From positions 1 to 27,563 of IMG/VR virus record IMGVR_UViG_3300025141_008953: a stretch of 27,563 bases of DNA. One strand, written 5' to 3'. Both the position numbers and the translations under genes were made by a program. Position 1 is the stretch's first letter. Each line of letters opens with the position of its first letter. The notes below the pieces were generated by a model, which saw nothing but the letters and a program-made list of their open reading frames with translations, made no database searches and was not told where the DNA came from. Shown in pieces: positions 22,582 through 27,563 of the stretch. The stretch comes from a virus.

Positions 22582-23306
22582 TATTCAAGGACATCAGAAC
22601 AGAGTTACCACGGCACGCTACCAAGCGATTCACCAAGAGACTCATCAGCAACATCGTTGGTGGTGTGGTCCACCACACTGCTGGCAGAGACAACCCATAC
22701 AACACAGCGGCATATCATGTTGGACCAAATCATGTGTCAGAGTCTGGCTGTCCTGGTCTGCTCTATACCTTCTACATATCGCTAGATGGGGTCACGCACT
22801 GGTGCAACGACATCAGCGACATCACATGGTCACAGGGCGGTCATGGGTCACCAGTGCCCGGCACAGATGCCAACACACACTTTGTCGCCATCGTCTGTGG
22901 TGGTGACTTCTCCAAAAGCGAGCCGACTTTTGCACAGATGCTGTCTCTGCTGTCATTATGGGGGCATCTGACAGGTCACAGCAGGTGGTCTGAGATGCCA
23001 GATGAGTTGCATGGTGTGCTCAAGTGCAGTGTCAATGCGCTTTGTGGGCACCACAACTTTGGCAAACCAGCATGCCCCGGTCTCACGCTCACAACGATGG
23101 TGGACGCCATCAGATACCACCATCAAGTCAGGCGACTCAACAGCGATGCAGAGTGGCAGCAGGCACTCAATGCTGCTGGCTATCCGCTTGAGGTGGATGG
23201 CATCTGGGGACCACTGAGCAAGGCAGCGCTGGTGGAGTTCCAGCGCGATAATGGTCTGGTGGTAGACGGCATCAGAGGACCACTGACAGGGGCGGCACTG
23301 CTGTGA
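22578..23306 (+). CDS. Endolysin: N-acetylmuramoyl-L-alanine amidase with peptidoglycan-binding domain
   Basis: This 242-residue enzyme cleaves the amide bond between muramic acid and the peptide stem. Residues about 1-180 form an Amidase_2 (T7 lysozyme-like) domain: GGVVHHTAGRDNPYN (28-42) and GHHNFGKPACPG (157-168). H32, H158 and C166 are likely zinc ligands; the 8-residue step between the last two equals that in T7 lysozyme. Residues 190-242 form a PG-binding 1 domain (NAAGYPLEVDGIWGPLSKAA, VEFQRDNGLVVDGIRGPLT). It has no signal peptide, so a holin is needed. It lies inside the replication block, away from the membrane proteins at 15597-16089. Confidence 0.92.
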   Translation: MIFKDIRTELPRHATKRFTKRLISNIVGGVVHHTAGRDNPYNTAAYHVGPNHVSESGCPGLLYTFYISLDGVTHWCNDISDITWSQGGHGSPVPGTDANTHFVAIVCGGDFSKSEPTFAQMLSLLSLWGHLTGHSRWSEMPDELHGVLKCSVNALCGHHNFGKPACPGLTLTTMVDAIRYHHQVRRLNSDAEWQQALNAAGYPLEVDGIWGPLSKAALVEFQRDNGLVVDGIRGPLTGAALL

Positions 23307-24139
23307 TCACCAGAACACCGACAAGATGGATGAGCGCAGAGTCTAAAGTCTTGGTCATGTCGCTGGCACAGGGCACAACCACAGCACCACAGATGGCAAA
23401 GAGACTTGGCAAGCGAGGCGCTAACACATCCAAGCAGTTGAGCACTCTGGTGCTGCGTGGTCTCGCTGTGAGATGCAGTCCACCAACGAGGGCAAGACCA
23501 TACCATTACACGATCAGTCAACTAGGCAGCGATTATGTTGCCGCTATTATAGGAGCAGGGCAAGTGAACAAAGGCATACTAGGCATTGGCAGCAAACAGG
23601 CAGAGGTGGTGATGTGGATGCACAACACATCGATTGACTATCCAACAGAGACAGATGTGGCAATTGGCACCAGCACTGCACTGAGCCAAGTCAACAAGAT
23701 ATTTGCAGCATTATTCCATCGAGGCGTGCTGGTGCCGTCAGAGGTCGATGGCAGGTATTCCCTGTCAGATGAGGCAGAGCGATGGGCAGGCAGATGCTCT
23801 GAGCAGATGCCAGTCATCACAGCAGAGTCATCACTGCCAGCATCAGCAGGCATCAGGGGCAGGCAGTTGATGAGGCTACTGGGCAGTCACAGGTGCCCAG
23901 AGTACCCAAATGCAGAGGATCTGGCAGAGCGTCTGGGCATGGAGCCAGATGAGTGCCTGCACAGTCTCAAGAGGCTACACAGGCACAAACTGCTCTGCTC
24001 TAAGCCATGTGAGGGCACCAGCCACACCACCAACAGATACTGGCGCACCAGCAAGTTGGGGCAGAACTGGTGGCGGCAAGACAGAGAGGAAAGAGGGTTA
24101 TCACTAACAGCAGAGAAGAGGGTCCACCATGCCGATTGA
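23303..24139 (+). CDS. Protein with three tandem winged-helix-like domains
   Basis: This 278-residue protein seems built from three similar units, each with a helix, helix-turn-helix and a Tyr-containing wing: about 10-75 (ESKVLVMSLAQGTTTAPQMA ... YHYTISQLG), 95-165 (SKQAEVVMWMHNTSIDYPTE ... GRYSLSDEAERW) and 185-260 (GRQLMRLLGSHRCPEYPNAE ... NRYWRTSKLGQNW). This suggests a triple DNA-binding protein, possibly a replication or transcription factor. No known phage family comes to mind. The start GTG23303 overlaps the endolysin stop (GTGA); ATG23330 is an alternative. Confidence 0.65.
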   Translation: MITRTPTRWMSAESKVLVMSLAQGTTTAPQMAKRLGKRGANTSKQLSTLVLRGLAVRCSPPTRARPYHYTISQLGSDYVAAIIGAGQVNKGILGIGSKQAEVVMWMHNTSIDYPTETDVAIGTSTALSQVNKIFAALFHRGVLVPSEVDGRYSLSDEAERWAGRCSEQMPVITAESSLPASAGIRGRQLMRLLGSHRCPEYPNAEDLAERLGMEPDECLHSLKRLHRHKLLCSKPCEGTSHTTNRYWRTSKLGQNWWRQDREERGLSLTAEKRVHHAD

Positions 24140-24341
24140 CACCAAAGAGATGAGAAACAGAATCAAGATGCAGCGTGAGCTGGGCACTGGGAAGTATGCC
24201 TACAGGCAGGTCATGGGTCTCACCATCATTGCCCACAAGCTATGTGAGGAGGTCGACAGGCTCAATGGTGAGGTTGAGGCAGAGCGACTGGCAGCAAAGA
24301 CAGCCAACGAGGCACTACTGGCAATCAAGGATGTCATCTGA
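24129..24341 (+). CDS. Small coiled-coil protein before the helicase
   Basis: This 70-residue protein starts MPIDTKEMRNRIKMQRELGT and has a charged C-terminal helix (LCEEVDRLNGEVEAERLAAK) likely to form a coiled coil. GAGGGTCCACC precedes its ATG. It overlaps the triple winged-helix gene by 11 bases and the helicase by one base (TGATG). It could be a helicase-loading or primase-linked accessory, but I see no motif. Confidence 0.65.
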   Translation: MPIDTKEMRNRIKMQRELGTGKYAYRQVMGLTIIAHKLCEEVDRLNGEVEAERLAAKTANEALLAIKDVI

Positions 24342-25660
24342 TGATGGACTTGCCACAGGTGCCAAGGCTGGAGAGGATACTGCTGGCGTCATTGGTCAAG
24401 CATCCAGACAGGTGGGCAGACTTGAATCAGTTAGTCAAGCCGTCAGACATGGGTGATGATGCCAACAGGCAACTGTATGAGTTACTTGAGGACATGGTCA
24501 GCAACGATGTCCCAATTGACTTGGTGACCGTCACAGGCAGACTGCAAGGCAAAGACACAGAGCAACTGCTGTGCCTGGTCTCAGACTACTCTGATACGCC
24601 ACCAGCATCATCACTGCGCTACTATGCCAGACAGATTAGGACAGTGGCAGCAGCGCGTGATCTGTATCTTGGTGCGCGGCAGTCGGTGCAGGATCTGGGC
24701 AAGCATCCAGCAGAGCAGATTGATGCGGCACTTGAGACCATCAGAGAGACACTTGATATTGCCGCTGGCAGGCTCAGACGAGGCGAGACCAACGGACCAG
24801 AGCAGGTCACAGAGTATCTGCCACGACTGCTGGCAGAGATGGAGTCAAGGCCAACAGCACCAGACAGACGAGTGTGGTCTGGATTCAAGTCATTGGATCT
24901 GCTGCTTGAGGGATGGCAACCGGGGCATCTGGTGCTGCTCGCATCAAGACCAGCGATGGGTAAGAGTTCACTGGCACTCAACATTGCAGACCACAACGCC
25001 AGTGCTGGTGTGCCCACGATGTTCATATCATTGGAGATGACCAGAGCAGAGTTGACCACCAGACTGCTGGCAGCGAGGTCACCATTGACACTGTCTGAGC
25101 TTCGCAATCGCAATCTGACACCAGAGCAATGGGAGCATATCGAGGAGACATCTGAGCGGTTGCACATCACTGCGCTGCCACTATTCATCGAGGACAGACC
25201 AGCACTGATCCTGTCAGAGTTGATGGTGGAGGTCAAGAGACTGGTTGACACTGCTGGTGTGCGTCTGGTCGTGATTGATTACATCCAGCTCATCAGATTG
25301 GGTGGCAGGCAGCAGGACAGGTATCAAGAGGTCACAGAGGTCAGCAGAGCACTCAAGATCGCTGCCATGGAGATGGGGATCACCATCGTGGCACTGGCAC
25401 AACTCAACAGAGGTCTGGAGGCACGCAGAGATAAGAGACCAGGTCTGGCAGACTTGCGTGAGTCTGGGTCACTTGAGCAGGATGCAGACAGTGTTATGAT
25501 GCTCTACAGAGACAGCATATACAACGACACAACACCAGAGGTGGAGGCAGAGATCATCATCAGGAAGAACAGACATGGCAGGACAGGCACAGCGCATCTG
25601 GACTGGCATGGGTCGCACACTTTATTCACAGAACCAACAGAGGACAGATTCAATGCTTAA
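24341..25660 (+). CDS. dnaB: DnaB-type replicative helicase
   Basis: This 439-residue protein unwinds DNA at the phage fork. The N-terminal domain (about 1-105) fits DnaB-N (RLERILLASLVKHPDRWADL). The RecA-like core has Walker A SRPAMGKSS (202-210), FISLEM (228-233), Walker B LVVIDY (309-314), sensor LAQLNR (352-357) and the DLRESGSLEQDAD motif (371-383) typical of the family. Its length is near normal. It overlaps SSB by 8 bases, so both are co-expressed. No primase gene is visible, so host primase is likely used. Confidence 0.93.
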   Translation: MMDLPQVPRLERILLASLVKHPDRWADLNQLVKPSDMGDDANRQLYELLEDMVSNDVPIDLVTVTGRLQGKDTEQLLCLVSDYSDTPPASSLRYYARQIRTVAAARDLYLGARQSVQDLGKHPAEQIDAALETIRETLDIAAGRLRRGETNGPEQVTEYLPRLLAEMESRPTAPDRRVWSGFKSLDLLLEGWQPGHLVLLASRPAMGKSSLALNIADHNASAGVPTMFISLEMTRAELTTRLLAARSPLTLSELRNRNLTPEQWEHIEETSERLHITALPLFIEDRPALILSELMVEVKRLVDTAGVRLVVIDYIQLIRLGGRQQDRYQEVTEVSRALKIAAMEMGITIVALAQLNRGLEARRDKRPGLADLRESGSLEQDADSVMMLYRDSIYNDTTPEVEAEIIIRKNRHGRTGTAHLDWHGSHTLFTEPTEDRFNA

Positions 25661-26030
25661 CAAGGTACAACTCATCGGCAATCTGGGCAATGACCCAGAG
25701 ACAAAGACAACACCATCAGGCACCACAGTGGGCAAGCTGTCAGTGGCTACCAGCCATCGCAGCAAGGTCAATGGTGAGTGGCAAGACCAGACAGAGTGGC
25801 ATCGTGTGGTGGTGTTCAACCAACTTGCAGAGACATGCCAGAAGTATCTGACCAAGGGGCGCAAGTGCTATGTTGAGGGGCGCATCCAGACCAGACAGTG
25901 GCAGACTGATGACGGCACAACGCGATATATGACTGAGATCATAGGTGATCGCGTGCTGTTCCTGAGTTCAAAGGGCAGCGATAGGGAGGGCAGCTACACT
26001 CAGCAGGCAGATGATGACATCCCCTTTTAG
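25653..26030 (+). CDS. ssb: Single-stranded DNA-binding protein
   Basis: This 125-residue protein has the OB-fold pattern MLNKVQLIGNLGNDPETKTT, WHRVVVFNQLAETCQKYLTK and YVEGRIQTRQWQTDDGTTRY, then a short linker and the acidic tip ADDDIPF. The DDDIPF ending is the classic SSB tail for partner recruitment. It starts inside the helicase 3' end with AGAGGA about 7 bases upstream. It would coat exposed strands for replication and ERF-driven annealing. Confidence 0.95.
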   Translation: MLNKVQLIGNLGNDPETKTTPSGTTVGKLSVATSHRSKVNGEWQDQTEWHRVVVFNQLAETCQKYLTKGRKCYVEGRIQTRQWQTDDGTTRYMTEIIGDRVLFLSSKGSDREGSYTQQADDDIPF

Positions 26031-26103
26031 CAACCACGATGCCGTGATGGACTTGCGATACCAGGCAGCGGTCTGGCGGCACTCACAGTACAAGAGGAGG
26101 TAG
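26011..26103 (+). CDS. Possible 30-residue peptide overlapping ssb
   Basis: A 30-codon frame starts in the last 20 bases of ssb and encodes MMTSPFSNHDAVMDLRYQAA then VWRHSQYKRR. It ends just before the methyltransferase remnant, and its stop region provides that gene's GAGGAGG site. The coupling pattern suits a real small gene, but there is no independent support. Confidence 0.45.
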   Translation: MMTSPFSNHDAVMDLRYQAAVWRHSQYKRR

Positions 26104-26104
26104 C

Positions 26105-26185
26105 ATGGCGGGCACGACCATGATCCAAGGTGACTGCATAGAACATATGAGGCAGATGCCAGATGGCAGCATTGAAGCGGGGTGA
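26105..26185 (+). pseudogene. Truncated N-terminus of a displaced DNA methyltransferase
   Basis: ATG26105 has a perfect GAGGAGG site 4-11 bases upstream and codes for MAGTTMIQGDCIEHMRQMPD then GSIEAG before a TGA. IQGDCIEHMRQMPDGS is the usual N-terminal strand-helix-strand of beta-class methyltransferases (GDCLEVMR.MPDGS). It stops just before motif IV, and a different methyltransferase of foreign composition starts 5 bases later. The piece therefore looks like what is left of the native gene after replacement. Confidence 0.75.
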
Positions 26186-26189
26186 AGTG

Positions 26190-26978
26190 ATGAAGTCTGA
26201 AATAATACATGGGGATGCCCGCGCCGTTTTGGGGACATTAGAGGACAGCACAATTCATTTAACGATCACTTCACCCCCCTACTATAACGCGCGCCCATAT
26301 TCACATTGGGAAAGCTACAAAGAGTATTTGAAATTTCTTGAGGAAGTATTCACGGAAGTCTATAGGGTGACAAAGCAGGGGAGAATGTGTGTTGTCAATC
26401 TTTCACCGGTGATCGTCCCAAGAGAAAAACGAAGTTGTGAAAGCACGAGGTTGCCCATTCCTTTTGACTTTTTTCCTATTATGCAAAAAATGGGTTGGAA
26501 ATACTTAGACGATATTATTTGGTCCAAACCTGAAGGGTCAGCGGCTAACAGAAACGGTAAGTTTTTCCAACACAGAAAGCCTGTGGCATACAAGCCTAAT
26601 GTCGTCACTGAAGTTATTTTTGTGTTCCAAAAGCCCGCCCCATTTTTGATCGATAAGGTCTTGAAATCATATGATAAAGAAATCATATCACGCTCTTTGG
26701 TGGCTTCACCGTATGAGAGAAGCAACTTATGGAAAATCAATCCCGCAACAAAGTCCAAACATCCGGCTGTGTTTCCAAGAGCCTTATCTGATAAGATCAT
26801 CACCTATTATTCATTTGTTGGTGACAAAGTGCTTGACCCGTTCTTGGGATCTGGAACAACTCTAATGTCTTGTAAAGTGTTAGCAAGAGAGGGTATTGGG
26901 TGCGATATTCACAAAGAATATTGTGAGCTGGCAAAGAATAGGCTGGCCCAAATGCCGCTATTCATGGAGGCAAGATGA
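26190..26978 (+). CDS. DNA methyltransferase (beta class, N4-cytosine or N6-adenine), AT-rich foreign gene
   Basis: This 262-residue enzyme has motif IV TSPPYYN (27-33) before motif I VLDPFLGSGTTL (214-225), the beta-class order. SPPY is most common in N4-cytosine methyltransferases but also occurs in N6-adenine ones. A GGGGTGA site precedes ATG26190; ATG26163 in the same frame is an alternative. From about 26195 to 26950 the DNA is clearly richer in A and T, with many TTT, AAA and ATT codons that neighbours avoid, so it was probably acquired recently. The last residues (MPLFMEAR) are back in native style. It likely protects phage DNA from restriction; no endonuclease partner is seen. Confidence 0.88.
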   Translation: MKSEIIHGDARAVLGTLEDSTIHLTITSPPYYNARPYSHWESYKEYLKFLEEVFTEVYRVTKQGRMCVVNLSPVIVPREKRSCESTRLPIPFDFFPIMQKMGWKYLDDIIWSKPEGSAANRNGKFFQHRKPVAYKPNVVTEVIFVFQKPAPFLIDKVLKSYDKEIISRSLVASPYERSNLWKINPATKSKHPAVFPRALSDKIITYYSFVGDKVLDPFLGSGTTLMSCKVLAREGIGCDIHKEYCELAKNRLAQMPLFMEAR

Positions 26979-27499
26979 TGATCATCGGTATAGATCCGGG
27001 ATACCAAGCAGGGGCAGCAGTGATGATGGTGGACGGTCGAGCAGTCTGCTGCTGGCGTTGGAGCATTCGCAGGCGGGTCTCAGGTCCGATCTGGGTGCTC
27101 ACCACTGCCAGCGGTTCACAGCGCGAGGTTAGGTCACTCACTATGATTGGTGAGGACATCAGGCAGGCCATCAATGGTGCTGAGTTCGTGCTGGTGGTGG
27201 AGGACTTGTTTGGTAAGGGCAGAACACTGCAACGGCTTGCAGAGTCTGCTGGTGAGGTCATGGGACCACTCAGGGCATCAGCGTTCGGTATACCACTGAG
27301 ACCAGGCGCAAGCACATGGCGTCCACAGGTGCTAGGCATATCGCCACGCACCAAGGCAGATGAGGCAGAGGCAGCAGCAGTGAAGTGGGCACAGCGCATC
27401 GCAGGTCTCGATGAGTTGGCCAGTTGTGGCCATACTTGCGAGGCAGCATGCATCGCATCATGGGGCGCAGAGAGGGTGTCACACATTGACACCATTTAA
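26975..27499 (+). CDS. RuvC-like Holliday junction resolvase
   Basis: This 174-residue protein starts with the RNase H-type motif GIDPG (residues 5-9, D7 catalytic), followed by VVEDLFGKGRTLQRLAESAG (74-93, E76 catalytic), KADEAEAAAVKW (127-138) and HTCEAACIASWG (153-164), whose H153 and E156 match the last RuvC motif. It probably cuts branched DNA before packaging. It overlaps the methyltransferase gene (ATGA). It is the last gene of the window, immediately before the terminase genes if the ends join. Confidence 0.88.
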   Translation: MMIIGIDPGYQAGAAVMMVDGRAVCCWRWSIRRRVSGPIWVLTTASGSQREVRSLTMIGEDIRQAINGAEFVLVVEDLFGKGRTLQRLAESAGEVMGPLRASAFGIPLRPGASTWRPQVLGISPRTKADEAEAAAVKWAQRIAGLDELASCGHTCEAACIASWGAERVSHIDTI

Positions 27500-27563
27500 T
27501 GACCAGCGCAAAATGGAGGTTCGACCGTGTGTTTTTGGCTTGACCATCCCTCGGTCTCTTGCC
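27500..27563. other. Right-end noncoding region
   Basis: After the resolvase stop there are 64 bases without a credible gene. A 14-codon frame (27499-27543) is too short to support. The last eight bases, CTCTTGCC, repeat the first eight of the window. GACC/GGTC (27542-27545 and 27552-27555) could make a short stem. Together with 1-105 this would form a 160-170 base gap before the terminase genes. Confidence 0.4.

Noticed and set aside
24622-25251. Minus-strand frame (209 codons) opposite the helicase gene
   Set aside because: Ser-rich shadow of a gene with all DnaB motifs.
1-27563. Apparent excess of CATATG sites across the window
   Set aside because: Most instances arise from the favoured codon pairs GCA-TAT-G and similar; without counting against a codon-matched model it is not evidence of selection.

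Overview
The window looks like a nearly complete or complete genome of a small tailed phage (siphovirus type) with a lytic-style gene set. It has terminase, portal, scaffold, HK97-type capsid, tail tube, frameshifted tail chaperones, tape measure and tail tip genes. It also has an ERF recombinase, replication initiator, DnaB-type helicase, SSB, RuvC-like resolvase, amidase endolysin and DNA methyltransferases. I see no integrase, tRNA, CRISPR array or insertion sequence. GC content looks mid-50s % by eye, with a strong preference for A-ending codons (GCA, ACA, CCA, AGA). The host cannot be named from this sequence; SD-type ribosome sites and the peptidoglycan amidase say only that it is bacterial.

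Layout. (1) 106-16089, plus strand: packaging and head genes (106-5793), connector and tail completion (5793-7331), tail tube, chaperones and tape measure (7335-10587), a giant Asp-box tail protein and a hub-like tail protein (10587-15595), then two small membrane proteins that may be the holin/lysis pair (15597-16089). A 13-bp perfect hairpin at 16097-16136 closes this run. (2) 19934-16152, minus strand: a leftward operon with ERF recombinase, a metallophosphoesterase, four tiny single-span membrane proteins, two Cys-motif proteins and a ribbon-helix-helix protein. Several of these genes are under 60 codons but are linked by ATGA or TGATG overlaps. (3) 19935-20024: a divergent control region with two adjacent palindromes over promoter-like hexamers. 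(4) 20025-27499, plus strand: small HTH regulator, replication initiator with four iteron-like repeats in its gene, XF1762-type protein, methyltransferases (one intact native, one internally deleted, one truncated, one AT-rich newcomer), endolysin, triple winged-helix protein, helicase, SSB and resolvase.

If the ends are joined, all rightward genes (20025 to the end, then 1 to 16089) form one block and all leftward genes form another, with one divergent promoter region and one convergent terminator. The first and last 8 bases are also identical (CTCTTGCC). Both facts fit a whole phage genome opened just upstream of the terminase genes.

The most interesting items are: the iteron cluster inside the initiator gene, where one repeat is out of frame; a C5-methyltransferase gene collapsed in frame to its two end motifs; replacement of another methyltransferase by an AT-rich foreign gene with the old N-terminus left behind; the leftward operon of micro-membrane proteins with a double RNA hairpin carrying a UACG tetraloop; and the dual-palindrome switch region.
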